DNA of 64,000 nt from Candidatus Zixiibacteriota bacterium. Its GTDB lineage: Bacteria; Zixibacteria; MSB-5A5; GN15; FEB-12. The stretch covers positions 1-64,000 of the forward strand of contig JAGNLV010000007.1 of assembly GCA_017999435.1 (NCBI GenBank), given 5' to 3'. The notes below the pieces were generated by a model. That model saw only the letters and a program-made list of their open reading frames with translations, was not told where the DNA came from and did no database searches. This document shows positions 10,340 to 21,000 of this stretch, piece after piece; the stretch's first letter is position 1; each line of letters starts with the position of its first letter. The position numbers and the translations under genes are program-made.

Positions 10340-11491
10340 ATGAGACCGCTCACCGCGCACCGCACGACCGCCTCGCTCGTCACTCTGCTCGCCCCCCTTA
10401 TTCTCGCCTCCTGCTCGGAGGCCGGCCCGGCCGCCCGCGCTACTGCGCCGGACGGCGACCTGGGGAAAATCAGTCTGCCCCCCGGATTTTCGATCAGCTA
10501 CTACGCCGACCGGATGCCGGGGGCGCGGTCGATGCGGCTCGGGGACAATGGCACGCTCTTTGTCGGGACGCGCGGGGACAAGGTGTACGCGCTGCGCGAC
10601 GTCGACGGCGACTACCGGGCGGACTCGCTGTATGTGATCGCGACCGGGCTCGACATGCCCAACGGCGTGGCGTTCCGGGACGGCAGTCTGTATGTCGCCG
10701 AGGTGAGCCGGGTCATTCGCCTGGATGGGATCGAATCGCGCCTGAGCGATCCGCCGACGCCGGCAGTGGTCACCGATACATTTCCGAGCGACCGGGCGCA
10801 CGGGTGGAAGTTTATCGGTTTCGGCCCCGATGGCCGGTTGTACGTGCCGGTCGGGTTTCCGTGCAACGTGTGCGAGCCCGATGAGGACATCTGCGGGACG
10901 ATTGTACGGATGGATCCCGATGGGGGGCGGGCTGAAACCTTCGCGCGCGGCGTGCGCAACACGGTCGGGTTCGACTGGGAGCCGACCAGCGGCGTGCTCT
11001 GGTTTACCGACAATGGGCGGGACCGGATGGGCGACGACATCCCGCCGGACGAATTGAACCGGGCGCCCTCGGCCGGGATGCATTTCGGGTTCCCCTACTG
11101 CCATGCCGGGGACATCCCGGACCCGCAGTTCGGCCAGGGGGCGGACTGCGACACCTTCGCCGCGCCGGTGCGGAAACTCGGACCCCACGCGGCAGCCCTT
11201 GGCATGCGGTTCTACACCGGGGCGATGTTTCCGGAGAAGTATCGCGGCCAGATATTCATCGCCGAGCACGGCTCCTGGAACCGGAGCACACCGCTCGGGT
11301 ACCGGGTGATGCTGGTGACGCACGACGGCGAGGGGCACGCGACCTCGTACGAAGTGTTCGCGGAAGGGTGGCTGGAGGACAACGGGGCGCGGTGGGGGCG
11401 GCCAGTGGATGTGCTGGTGATGCCGGACGGATCGCTTTTGGTTTCGGACGACGAGGCCGGGGCGGTGTACAGGATCACGTATGGGAGGTGA
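10340..11491 (+). CDS. PQQ-dependent sugar dehydrogenase-like lipoprotein (sorbosone dehydrogenase family)
   Basis: This 383-residue protein starts at 10340 after CGGAGG. Its N-terminus ends in a lipobox (LILASC), so it is probably lipid-anchored in the envelope. The rest is a six-bladed beta-propeller of the soluble glucose/sorbosone dehydrogenase family: PPGFSISYYAD at the start, GPDGRLYVPVG, RNTVGFDWEP, LWFTDNGRD and ALGMRFYTG. The family oxidises sugars or aldoses using pyrroloquinoline quinone. The true substrate is unknown, and no PQQ biosynthesis genes are in the window. Confidence 0.85.
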   Translation: MRPLTAHRTTASLVTLLAPLILASCSEAGPAARATAPDGDLGKISLPPGFSISYYADRMPGARSMRLGDNGTLFVGTRGDKVYALRDVDGDYRADSLYVIATGLDMPNGVAFRDGSLYVAEVSRVIRLDGIESRLSDPPTPAVVTDTFPSDRAHGWKFIGFGPDGRLYVPVGFPCNVCEPDEDICGTIVRMDPDGGRAETFARGVRNTVGFDWEPTSGVLWFTDNGRDRMGDDIPPDELNRAPSAGMHFGFPYCHAGDIPDPQFGQGADCDTFAAPVRKLGPHAAALGMRFYTGAMFPEKYRGQIFIAEHGSWNRSTPLGYRVMLVTHDGEGHATSYEVFAEGWLEDNGARWGRPVDVLVMPDGSLLVSDDEAGAVYRITYGR

Positions 11492-11602
11492 GGGGATGCC
11501 GGCGCCCCAAGGGACCGGCGACCGCGGCGCTGTATCCTCCTTGCCGGGATGACGCGGGATTGCCACGCTGCCGCGCCCCGCCGCCCTCTCGAGAATCTCC
11601 CC

Positions 11603-12913
11603 TCAGTACGGGTAGAAGACAAAGAACAGCGCCGACATCACGGCGAGCACCCACATCCCCGGATGCACCTCGCGCACGCGGCCGGAGAACACTTTCATCA
11701 CCGGGTAAGTCACGAACCCGGCCGTGATCCCGATCCCGAGGTTGTAGGTGAAACTCATGAGCGCGATCACGACGAAGGCCGGGACCGCCTCGGAGAGATC
11801 ATCGAAATCAAGTTTCGTGATCGGCGAGAGCATGAGGAGGCCGACGATGATGAGCGCGGGGCCGTAGGCGGCGGGCGGCACGACGGTGAGAAAGGGCGCC
11901 AAGAAGAGCGCCAGCAGGAACAGAAGCGCAGTGAACACCGAGGCCAGGCCCGTGCGCGCGCCGCTCTGGATCCCGGTGGCCGACTCGATGAACGCGCCGG
12001 CCGTGCTCGTCCCCACCAGCGCCGCGAACACAGTCGCCAGCGCATCGCACAGCATCGGCTTCTCCATCTCCGGAAGGTTCCCCCGGTCATCGAGCAAGCC
12101 GGCTTTCAGCGACAGTCCGAGCAGGGTGCCCATCGTATCGACAAAGTCCATCACCAGTACGGTGAGAATGACCGAGAAGAAGCCCCAGGTGAGGGCCGCC
12201 CCGATATCGAGTTTCAAGAAGATCGGGCCGAGGCTCGGCGGCAGACTGACCCAGTCGGCGGGCCAGCGAATCTCCCCGAAGAGGAAGGCCAGAACGGTGG
12301 TGAGGAGAATGCCCATCAGCAGCGCCGCTTTGACGCGGCGCAGCATCATGACTGCGATGAGCACGAAGCCGACGATGGCCAGGAGAATCGAGGTCGTCCC
12401 GAAATCGCCGACATGGACCGGGGCGCCCTCGACGCCCAGGCCGACAATGCCGGTTTCGTTCAGTCCGATGAAAGTGAGAAAGAGCCCGATGCCGACCGCG
12501 AAACCGATTTTCAGGTTCTGCGGAATGGCGTTGGCGAGCCAGCTCCGTACGCCGAAAATCGTGATGAGAGTGAAAAGGAGGCCGCCGATAAAAATCGCCC
12601 CAAGCGCCGACTGCCACGAGTAGCCGAGCACCTGCACGACGGTGAAGGCAATGAATGCGTTCTCCCCCATGTAGGGGGCGATGGCAAAGGGACGGCGCGC
12701 ATACACGCCCATGAGAAGGGTGCCGAAAAAGGCGGTGAGGATGGTCGCCACCATGGAGGGGCCGAATGGAATCCCCGCCACCTCGAGGATCTTCGGGTTC
12801 ACAATGATGATGTACGACATGGTCATGAACGTGGTCGCCCCGCCGATCAGCTCGCGGCGGAAGGTGGCCCCGTGTTCTTCGAACTGGAAATAGCGTCGGA
12901 TGGCCTCAGTCAC
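11603..12913 (-). CDS. NCS2-family purine permease (AzgA-like)
   Basis: This 436-residue membrane protein has about twelve to fourteen helices. Family features include RRELIGGATTFMTMSYIIIVNP at the start and APYMGENAFIAFT in helix 3, then FGTTSILLA, GTSTAGAFIES and GIQSGARTGLASV. These fit the AzgA branch that takes up adenine, guanine or hypoxanthine with protons. The GTG at 12913 has GGGAGA 6 nt upstream and is preferred over the TTG at 12952. It is transcribed alone. Confidence 0.85.
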   Translation of the reverse strand: MTEAIRRYFQFEEHGATFRRELIGGATTFMTMSYIIIVNPKILEVAGIPFGPSMVATILTAFFGTLLMGVYARRPFAIAPYMGENAFIAFTVVQVLGYSWQSALGAIFIGGLLFTLITIFGVRSWLANAIPQNLKIGFAVGIGLFLTFIGLNETGIVGLGVEGAPVHVGDFGTTSILLAIVGFVLIAVMMLRRVKAALLMGILLTTVLAFLFGEIRWPADWVSLPPSLGPIFLKLDIGAALTWGFFSVILTVLVMDFVDTMGTLLGLSLKAGLLDDRGNLPEMEKPMLCDALATVFAALVGTSTAGAFIESATGIQSGARTGLASVFTALLFLLALFLAPFLTVVPPAAYGPALIIVGLLMLSPITKLDFDDLSEAVPAFVVIALMSFTYNLGIGITAGFVTYPVMKVFSGRVREVHPGMWVLAVMSALFFVFYPY

Positions 12914-13136
12914 GTCTGTTCTCCCACTCGGATTGACTGTTCCCTCGGTCAAGGTATAAAACGGAGACCAGCTTGTCGAGGAAAATGGAAAGCGGCGCCT
13001 CGCACGCAGCCGGGCGCCCGAGGCGGGTGCAGCCGGCCTGTGCGCACCGTCTCCGACGGCCAGGCCAAGACGGCGGACATGCAGGGAGGGCAGATCACAA
13101 CCCTCGTGGTCCCCATGTCTCTGCCATCCTCGGAGA

Positions 13137-13240
13137 CAATCCTCCGGATCCGCTGTAGGTCAGGACCCTTGTGGTCCTGACATTCTGGCCAACGACGCAG
13201 GCGGCCCCGTTAGGACCATAAAGACCCTGACCTGTAAAAC
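13137..13240 (+). repeat. hairpin-rich intergenic repeat, block 2 copy
   Basis: This copy includes a perfect hairpin, GTCAGGACC-CTTGT-GGTCCTGAC, at 13159-13181, followed by a second, weaker one (TAGGACCATAAAGACCCTGAC). The whole block recurs, with few differences, at about 15357-15466 on the other side of the low-GC secreted-protein gene. Confidence 0.75.
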
Positions 13241-13262
13241 GTATTTCGCCGGGAGTTTCTCA

Positions 13263-13386
13263 ACCGTGGCCCACCAATTATGGTGGGTTCATCTCGGGGG
13301 TGAACTAGTCAGATAGGTCGCACTTGGAGCCGGACACATAAGCTACAGACGTCCTCCGGATCTTGTGTAGGTCAGGACCCTTGTGG
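13263..13386 (+). repeat. hairpin-rich intergenic repeat, block 1 copy
   Basis: This copy contains the hairpin CCCACCA-attat-GGTGGG and runs through TCGGGGGTGAACTAGTCAG into a partial block 2 (CGGATCTTGTGTAGGTCAGG). It matches 15273-15396 almost base for base, at a constant offset of 2010. The two copies flank the gene at 13725-15161 as direct repeats. Confidence 0.8.
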
Positions 13387-13724
13387 TCTCCGACCGGTTA
13401 AATGGCAGTGATTTGTACCACGGCACGTTGCGTCGCAACACGCTTAACCGTATGGAGTTACGTATTTTTATGGTTTTGTGTCGGGTCGTATCCGACCCGG
13501 TGGTTTTGGTCGGTCGATGGGCACAAAACGGACACAACATCCTTATTGGCTCGCCATTGTTTCAATGCATAGACACTCTGACACGCATGGCTTTCTCCTG
13601 CTTCCAAGAAAATGTCAGCGTAACTGGGTCTTAGCAGAAAGCCCCTCCGTGTTTAACTTTAGCTGAACCGCTGCAAAGGTCAGGCCCGCCCAAATGCCCG
13701 GCCCTGATTGAATCGATATGCTGG

Positions 13725-15161
13725 TTACCTGGTCAACAGCATCTTCTTCGACTGCACAAAATCGCCGGCAATGAGGCGACAGAAGTATAATCCAGAAGCT
13801 ACTTGGCCTCCGTCTTGATCTATCCCGTCCCACACTACCGCGTAGACCCCGGCCGGCCGGTCCTCGTCCACGAGCGTTCGCACGCGCTGCCCCAGAATAT
13901 TGAAGATGTCCATGTTGACATGGGTACTGGCCGGCAACGAAAACTCAATCCTTGTGCTTGGGTTAAATGGATTGGGATAGTTTTGGGACAATGCATATAT
14001 AGGCGCAGTAATGGCCCTATCCTCGGCAATGTCGGACTCTGTGTCTTCTTTCAGTTTCGCGATATAAAAGGTATGCGATTGAAGTAATCTGCCACCGACA
14101 TATATGTACCCGCTGTCATCCTGATGAATGAACTCACCTGTTGAGTTTTCTGACAAGACTAGACTGCTTAAGAAGAGTGAATCTCCGTCCGAATCGATTT
14201 TGCCTACGAGTGTGTGTGGGGCCGGCCCGCGGCTCCCGGTAATATACGTTGACTCATTACGACCTTCACAGATATCAAGAACCGTCAAATAGCCGTCCTG
14301 ATCCAGATCAGATGACCATAGAACAGTTCCGTTTTCATCAACCTTGTAGGAGAAGACCGGTCCGAAATCAGGCGTGGCAGTCAGAATGTATTCGCCCCCC
14401 TCGTCTCTGTAAATATCGGCGCTCGCATCAAATACCTCGCCATCGCTAAATGGAAAAACCTTTCCCCAGACTTCATCTCCTAAAGGATCAACCCTGACGA
14501 CCACGAGTGAATCGTATTTCTGGTCAGCTGTGGACAAATACCCGACAGCAATCGCGCCTCCATCAGAAGTCGGCGCGACCGCAACGCCAGCGTCATAAAA
14601 ATCCCCGCCAAAATAACGGATCCAGAGTGAATCACCATTTGAATCGGTCTTGAGAACGAACATATCCGATTCGGATACCCCCGTGACGACTGTTCCGCTG
14701 TCGGCCGTTTCAGCTATACCGTACCCATACGCGTATTCGGTTTCGGCCAAATATGTCCTTTCCCAAATCACATCTCCTCCCGGCGTCATTTTATGGAGCC
14801 GGATGCGGCCCCAATTGCCCTCGAACTGGACAATACTCATAGCCATCAAATCACTACTGCTCATTTCTATGATGCCGACACCGACGTCATGAGTCAACTC
14901 ATCGCCCACGGTCTTGGACCAGGCTGTATCTCCATCCTTGCCGATCTTCACAATGAACAATTGCCCTTCAGGTCCGACGGGCTGAACACATCCGATTAGG
15001 ACGAAGCTGTTGTCGGACGTATGGACACCATCATTTAGCACATACCAGTCATCGGGGGTTTGTCTGAAATCGTAGACCCTGGACCAGACACTATCTAGTC
15101 CCTGGGAGCACACGCTTCCGCCAAGCCCAAGAAGATACAACAACATAAGAGGATATCTCAT
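13725..15161 (-). CDS. secreted beta-propeller-like protein with T9SS/FlgD-type C-terminal domain
   Basis: This 478-residue protein starts at 15161 behind GGAGGATC, with a signal peptide (MRYPLMLLYLLGLGG). The central part repeats units of the form DGGAIAVGY...VRVDPLGDEVW (about 50-60 residues each), the delta-60/propeller pattern. The last 90 residues start SQNYPNPFNPSTRIEFSLP and end GLYFCRLIAGDFVQSKKMLLTR, a type IX secretion or FlgD-Ig-like sorting tail. It is therefore exported and probably surface-attached. Its base composition is visibly poorer in GC than its neighbours, and it lies between direct repeats, which suggests acquisition. Ligand unknown. Confidence 0.8.
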   Translation of the reverse strand: MRYPLMLLYLLGLGGSVCSQGLDSVWSRVYDFRQTPDDWYVLNDGVHTSDNSFVLIGCVQPVGPEGQLFIVKIGKDGDTAWSKTVGDELTHDVGVGIIEMSSSDLMAMSIVQFEGNWGRIRLHKMTPGGDVIWERTYLAETEYAYGYGIAETADSGTVVTGVSESDMFVLKTDSNGDSLWIRYFGGDFYDAGVAVAPTSDGGAIAVGYLSTADQKYDSLVVVRVDPLGDEVWGKVFPFSDGEVFDASADIYRDEGGEYILTATPDFGPVFSYKVDENGTVLWSSDLDQDGYLTVLDICEGRNESTYITGSRGPAPHTLVGKIDSDGDSLFLSSLVLSENSTGEFIHQDDSGYIYVGGRLLQSHTFYIAKLKEDTESDIAEDRAITAPIYALSQNYPNPFNPSTRIEFSLPASTHVNMDIFNILGQRVRTLVDEDRPAGVYAVVWDGIDQDGGQVASGLYFCRLIAGDFVQSKKMLLTR

Positions 15162-15272
15162 GGTAGATCCTCCAGTATTAGATCAATCATCAGCACATAA
15201 CCGGCTCACAAAGTGCCTGTCAACAAGATAGATGACCGCGCCCTATCGTGATAGTGACGCTCTGTTTGTCGG

Positions 15273-15466
15273 ACCGTGGCCCACCATTTATGGTGGGTTC
15301 ATCTCGGGGGTGAACTAGTCAGATAGGTGACACTTGGAGCCGGACACATAAGCAACGGACGTCCTCTGGATCTTGTGTAGGTCAGGACCCTTGTGGACCT
15401 GACATTCTTGCCAACGACGCAAACGGCGCCGTCAGGACCATAAAGACCCTGACCTACAAAACGCCA
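15273..15466 (+). repeat. hairpin-rich intergenic repeat, complete copy (blocks 1 and 2)
   Basis: Block 1 with hairpin CCCACCA-tttat-GGTGGG (15281-15298) runs directly into block 2, with the GTCAGG...CCTGAC hairpins. On the far side of the 13725-15161 gene the same blocks are found as 13263-13386 and 13137-13240, in the reverse order. Most of the 402-base gap before the next gene is this repeat. Confidence 0.8.
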
Positions 15467-15563
15467 TCGCGCGGTTCGCCGGAAGAACGCCCGGTGTCGC
15501 CAGTGGACGCCGGGCGTTGGACGAACTCACAACCGCTGCTTTAAGCACACTCCCGCGGCTGCC

Positions 15564-17849
15564 TCAGGGACAGAGGGGAAGCGGATCACCGCCGCGGAAC
15601 ATGAAATTGACCATGCGCGTGATATCGGCCACGTTCAACTGCCCGCCCGGGTCGCCGTCGACATTCGCCTCCAGCAGGCACGGCGGCGTGGGACCGGCGC
15701 GGAAGAGATAATTGACCAGGAAAATGAGATCGGAGATGTTCGGTGTTTCGACGTCATCATCGTTGATGTTTCCGCGCCGCTCCTGACAGCACCCGGAATT
15801 GATGCCGTAGAGTTTGGCCACGAAACCATCGGATCCCCCGGCGTTGTAGGTCGGATCCCAGGCGTTGCCGACGGGGAGGTCGGTCGAGGAGGTCTGGCCG
15901 GCGAACACGACGCTGCCGGCTTGATCGACCACCGCCGCAGCGATGAGATCGATCTGCGAGCCGCCGTAGTAGGTGCTGAAGACCAGGCCGTCCCTTTCGT
16001 TGAGTCGCGCCACGAAACCGTCGATGTTCGTGTTCGCGCTGTCAAACGGGTGGAGCAGCGGGAGATTGGTCGAGAAGGTCGGCCCGACGATAAAGATGTT
16101 GCCGTCGGCATCGGCCGCGGTTCCCACCGCGCCTTCATAGGAGGAACCTCCAAAGAAGGTGCTGTAGTCGAGATCGGCGAGATCGGGGCTGAGAACGCTG
16201 ATGGTGGCGTCGCCGTTGTCGTTGTACGAGGGGTCGAAGGCATCGGGGGACACGGGGAAATCGGCTGAGCCGGACATGCCGGCCACCGCCACCCGCCCGT
16301 CGGCCATCAGGTTGATCGAGCAATCGTCGGTCTCCGGGCCGGTGCCTCCGAGAAAGGTCGAATAGCTGAGGGAGCCAAGACCGCCGCTGAAGGCCAGTTT
16401 GGCCACCCACATGTCGCCGTTGCCGTTGTAGCTCACGTCATAGGCGCCGGCGGTGACCGGAAACAGCGGGGATTCGGTCAGGCCGCTGATATAAACCCCG
16501 TAGGAGACTGGAGCCGCATCGCGGCCCTCATCGGCGAAGTTGCCGCCGAGGTAGGTTGAGAATGACAGCGGCTTTCCGGCCGGCGGGAATAGCGAGACAA
16601 ACGCATCGTAAGCGCCGTTGAGGGTGGCGTCGATGGCGTTGACTTTGGGAAAACCGGGGGATTCGGTCCGGCCGGTCAGCCATATGAGGCCGTTCGGGCC
16701 GACCGCGACCGCCTCCGCTTTCTCATTCTCAAGTCCGCCGAGGTAGGTGGCGAAAACGATGCTTCCGCCTCCGGCCGCCAGCTTGACGAGAAAGACATCG
16801 GCCTCGCCGTTCTGCACGCTGTCGTAGGCGGCTTTGACCGGGAAATCAGTCGACTGGGTGGCGCCGGTCACATAAATGTTGCCGTCGAGATCGATCGACA
16901 CGCTGGTCGCCTCGTCATCGAGGCTGCCGCCAATAAATGTGGCCGTCAGGAGCGCGCCGCCGTTGGCGGCAAACCGGGCAACGAAGATGTCCAGGCCCGA
17001 GTTATAGGTCGGGTCCATGGCCCCGAGCGTGGGGAAGTTGGCCGAACTGGTCTGCCCCACCACGCAGATGCTGCCGTCAGGCTCGACGGCCAGGTCGGTC
17101 GCGAGGTCGGCTTCACTCCCGCCAAGGTACGTGCTGTACTTGAGGATCGGGTCAATCACGAGGCCGAAAGCCGGGGCGGGACCGGCCTCCACGGAGAATC
17201 CGACCGTCGTCGGACCCAGGAGCACAAACCGGCAGTCGAGGCGATGGCGGGACCCGCCGGCGTTCGCCCAAACCACCGGGGCGGACTCGCGCAGAGTATC
17301 CTGCCCGACCATCACCAGCAGATCGCCCGAATCGCAAATCGCCAGGGTATCCGCGCCCTCGTAGGCCATCCGGATCGTCCCGGGATCGGCCCCGCCGGCG
17401 AGGATCAGATCGTACTCCAGGCGCCCGTCCCGCAAGTACCAGGCGGCGTCGATACCGGGGTAAATCTGCTCCAGGGTGACCCGGCCGAAAGCGCCGGCAT
17501 CGGCGACCCAGGCATCGGGACGGGAACCGTACAGGAAATTGACCGCAAACCCGGCCGGTTCGGAGGGGGACATGACCGGCGCCGGCCGGGCATCGAGGAA
17601 CCGCGCCCGGACCAGTTCGCGGGCACCGCGCAGTCCGTACACGACGCCGCCCGGGGTCAGCCAGGCGGTGAGATCGCCGACCTTTGCCCGGAAGTGGACC
17701 TCCGGACTCCACTGGCCATGGTTGGAAACGAACGCAGGTGGGACATGGAACGAGGGGCTGGCCACCGTGGAAACGGGGGCGGAAAGGACGGTTGAGCCGA
17801 AGAGAAGATACACGCCGGCTACGACGAGGGAGGCCACCGACTTGCACAT
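15564..17849 (-). CDS. secreted DUF7948/SBBP-repeat protein with C-terminal dockerin pair
   Basis: This 761-residue protein has a signal peptide, then a DUF7948-like N-terminal domain (FVSNHGQWSPEVHF, about residues 38-240). Eight or so SBBP beta-propeller repeats follow, with the signature YSTYLGGSxxD and DGNIYVTGATQSTDFP. The last 70 residues are two dockerin-like calcium-binding repeats, each ending in a Y/MFRxGxxP segment, and the protein stops at FRGGDPLPLCP. It is probably an extracellular binding or adhesion protein. The start at 17849 has only a weak upstream GGGGTAG. It shares the C-terminal motif with the metalloprotease upstream. Confidence 0.85.
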   Translation of the reverse strand: MCKSVASLVVAGVYLLFGSTVLSAPVSTVASPSFHVPPAFVSNHGQWSPEVHFRAKVGDLTAWLTPGGVVYGLRGARELVRARFLDARPAPVMSPSEPAGFAVNFLYGSRPDAWVADAGAFGRVTLEQIYPGIDAAWYLRDGRLEYDLILAGGADPGTIRMAYEGADTLAICDSGDLLVMVGQDTLRESAPVVWANAGGSRHRLDCRFVLLGPTTVGFSVEAGPAPAFGLVIDPILKYSTYLGGSEADLATDLAVEPDGSICVVGQTSSANFPTLGAMDPTYNSGLDIFVARFAANGGALLTATFIGGSLDDEATSVSIDLDGNIYVTGATQSTDFPVKAAYDSVQNGEADVFLVKLAAGGGSIVFATYLGGLENEKAEAVAVGPNGLIWLTGRTESPGFPKVNAIDATLNGAYDAFVSLFPPAGKPLSFSTYLGGNFADEGRDAAPVSYGVYISGLTESPLFPVTAGAYDVSYNGNGDMWVAKLAFSGGLGSLSYSTFLGGTGPETDDCSINLMADGRVAVAGMSGSADFPVSPDAFDPSYNDNGDATISVLSPDLADLDYSTFFGGSSYEGAVGTAADADGNIFIVGPTFSTNLPLLHPFDSANTNIDGFVARLNERDGLVFSTYYGGSQIDLIAAAVVDQAGSVVFAGQTSSTDLPVGNAWDPTYNAGGSDGFVAKLYGINSGCCQERRGNINDDDVETPNISDLIFLVNYLFRAGPTPPCLLEANVDGDPGGQLNVADITRMVNFMFRGGDPLPLCP

Positions 17850-18041
17850 AGGTACACTACCCCACTGGCAAAGAACGTTAGTATTAAACTGACCAGGGAC
17901 TACGGATCGGTTAGCGATTAGATGCTGCGGTATTCCTCAAAATAGGGTACCCCTAATATATCGGCTTTTCCGATTCTGTCAATGAGATTCGCACATGGGA
18001 CGGGCAGACAGTGCGTCGGACGGTGCCCGCGGCGAAAAGAA

Positions 18042-18068
18042 ACGGCCCCCCGGCAACCGGGGGGCCGT
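18042..18068 (-). terminator. intrinsic terminator of the metalloprotease gene
   Basis: A perfect 12-bp stem (ACGGCCCCCCGG / CCGGGGGGCCGT) with a CAA loop lies 24 bases past the minus-strand stop. On that strand it is followed by TTCTTTTCG, a T-rich tract. This is a convincing rho-independent terminator. Confidence 0.8.
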
Positions 18069-18092
18069 CGAGCTCGCGCGGCCGCCTCTCCC

Positions 18093-21000
18093 CTACGGGC
18101 AGGCGACCGGGGGCGGACCGCCCCGGAACAGGTAGTTGATCAACAGGGTAAGATCCGAGACCTTGATCGACCCGTCGCCGTTGGTGTCGCCGTGGTCGAG
18201 GCAGGCCGGGGCGGGGCCGCCCCGGAACAGGTAGTTGACCAGACCGGTCAGGTCGGAGACCTTCACGGAGCCGTCGTCATTGAAGTCCCCGCGAAGTACG
18301 CAGCAGCCGCCGCCCTGGTAGCAGCCGACGTGGCCGGCGAACCACACCCGCGCCTGGTCCACCACCACCGGGAGGGTCCGGGGCGCCGACCCGAGCGTGG
18401 TCGCCAGGACGGAGTAGATGTCGATGGTGTCGCCGGGCGCAACCGAGGCGGCGTTGTAGTAGGTCATCAGGATGAACTGATCAGTGTAGGACGTCAGAGC
18501 GGAGTAGCCGGGCTGCTGCATGAGCGTCCAGACCTCGCTGGGAACAAGATTGCCGGTCGGATAGATGTAGACGGAATTGGCCTGGGTGATCGCTCCGTAG
18601 GGCACGGCGGCGGGGTCGATGCAGAGACTGTCGACCACCGTCCCCAGCAGCGCGACTCCGCCCTGCCGCAGGGAGTTGTCCTCGCAGCCGGACCCGCTCC
18701 CCTGCAGGTAGATCAGGTTGCGGACAGCATCGATCCCCCCGGCGTTGCCGCTGCCTGGGATGTCCCAGTCCATGAACTCGCCGATGGCGACGCCGGTGTG
18801 GACGGCCCCGTCGGCCGAATACACGCGGAGCCGCTGGATCACGAACTGGGCGGTGTCGGGCTGCCGCGGCGCATACCAGATTTTCTGCAGGCCGATCGTC
18901 CCGTCGGCCGTGGTCACGTTGGCTGAGCGGAAGACCTGGAAGGCGCCGGAGTCGATCGTCGGGACCGAGAGCTTGCCCGCCGGGTCGTTCTTGAAACCGT
19001 TGTCGCCGTAGAGCGACGAGGCGGCGATCGTGGCCGGGCCGCTCTGGTAGGCGATCACCGGCGATCCGTCGTAGAGGTAGATCCACTCGCAGTCGCCGGC
19101 GTCGTAGTAATCGAGGGTGGCGCCCCCCGTGCCCTCGCGCGCGAAGTTCCCCGTGCTTCCGATGATCAACTGCGTGGACTGGGTGGCGACGGTGTCGTAG
19201 ACCAGCAGTTCGCAGGCATCGCCGACGCCGTTGCCGTTCAGATCCTCCTGCCCGGGATTGTAGTTGAGCGGGCAGTTGTCGACCGAGGCGCAGAGGTCGT
19301 CGCCGTCGGGATCGTTGATCGGGTCGTTTGGGCAGAGATCGCAGAGGTTGCCGACAAAGTCGAAGTCGTCATCGGCCTGGTCGGCGTTGGCCAGCGCGGG
19401 GCAGTTGTCGCAGGCATCGCCGCGCCCATCGCCGTCGGAGTCGGCCTGCGCGGGATCGTACTCGGCGGGACAATCGTCGCAGAGGTCGCCATGAGTGTCG
19501 TTATCCACATCGCGCTGGTCGGGATTCACGGTCGCCAGGCAGTTGTCGCAGGCGTCGCCCGCGCCGTCGCCGTCGCCATCGGTCTGCGCCGGATTGGGAT
19601 GTGTCGGGCAGTTGTCGTTGACATTGGGGACGCCGTCGCCGTCAAGGTCGCCCGCCTCGCAGACATCGAGCACGCGGTTGCCGTTGACGTCGTGCGGCGA
19701 GGCGGGCAGGAAGTCGAGACCCGAGACCTGGTCGACAGCGCTCGTGCCGCGCACAAAGCGGCGGTAGTACTTACCGAGATCGGGGAAATACTCGAACACG
19801 GCGCCCTCGGCGCCGATGAAGAGGTGGCCGTTCGGGCCGATGCGGAGCCCCCACGGCAAGCTGAGGCCGAACTCATCGGTGAACTCCCGGACAAACGCGC
19901 CGGTCGTGCCGTCGTATTCAAGCACCTGGTTGGTGTTGTAGGACGACACGACCAGGTTGCCGTTGGGGAGGAAGGCCATGCCGCGCGGGCCGGAGAGACC
20001 GCCGCTGCCGGGCGAAACGAACAGCCCGAGAGAGGCGCCGGTCGCGGCCAGGAAGCGGTAGACGCCGTTGTCGGAGCTGTTGACCAGCAGGGAAGCGCCG
20101 TCGGGGCTGAATACCATGCCGCGCGGCTGCGTCACCCCGCCGCCGCCGGGAGCGACGAGGTTGCCGAGGAAGGCTCCGGTGCTGCGGTTGTAGCGGCGGA
20201 CGGCGGCGTTGGTCAGGTCGAGCACGAGCAGTTCGCCGGACGGCGGAATGAGCAGGCCGGAGGGCTGCCCGAGTCCGCCGCTGCCGGCGGCGATGAAGAC
20301 GCTGAGCGTGCCGCTGCCGACCGCGTGCCGATACACCTGACCGTCGGTCGCCGCCACCCACATGTAGCTGCCGGCCGGGTCGGCCAGCACGTCGTTGGCC
20401 GTGGCAACAGACGGGTAGCTGCCCACGGTCACGCCGCTGGCCTCGTGGAATTCGGCGATCCCCGTGAGCACACGGTCGCCCGTGAACACGTTGAACTGGC
20501 GGCCCATGTCCATCCAGTCGGGGACGAAGTTCCCATTGCAGTCCTGGCACTGGTCGAGCACGCGGTTGCGATCGAGATCGAGAGCCAGGTTGGCCTGGAT
20601 CTGGCTGTAATCGAGTTGGCCGTTGTTGTCGCAGTCGGGGTCGCAGGCGTCGGGCCGGAAATTCCCGTCGGCATCGGCCGCCAGCAGAGCCCACGTCTCG
20701 TACCGGTCGGGCAACCCGTTGCTGTTGCAGTCGGCCTCGCAGGCGTCGAGAATGCCGTTGCCGTCGACATCGGGAGCCCCGCCGGCGATCTCCAGCGGGT
20801 CGAGAGTCCCGTTGCCGTTGCAGTCCTGGCACTCATCGCGAATACCGTCGCTGTTGACGTCCAGGCTCGACCCGGCGGCGATGTCGGCGTCGTCGGGAAC
20901 CCCGTTGCCGTTGCAGTCGAAGCCGTGGCAGCCGGCGGCATAGGTGACGGAGCGGATGATCCCGACCACCCGGCGGTGAAAACGCAGGTCGATATTGCGC

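Noticed and set aside
19238-19660. Short-period DNA repeats that could look like a CRISPR or minisatellite
   Set aside because: They are the coding periodicity of thrombospondin-3 DxDGDGxxD repeats in the metalloprotease.
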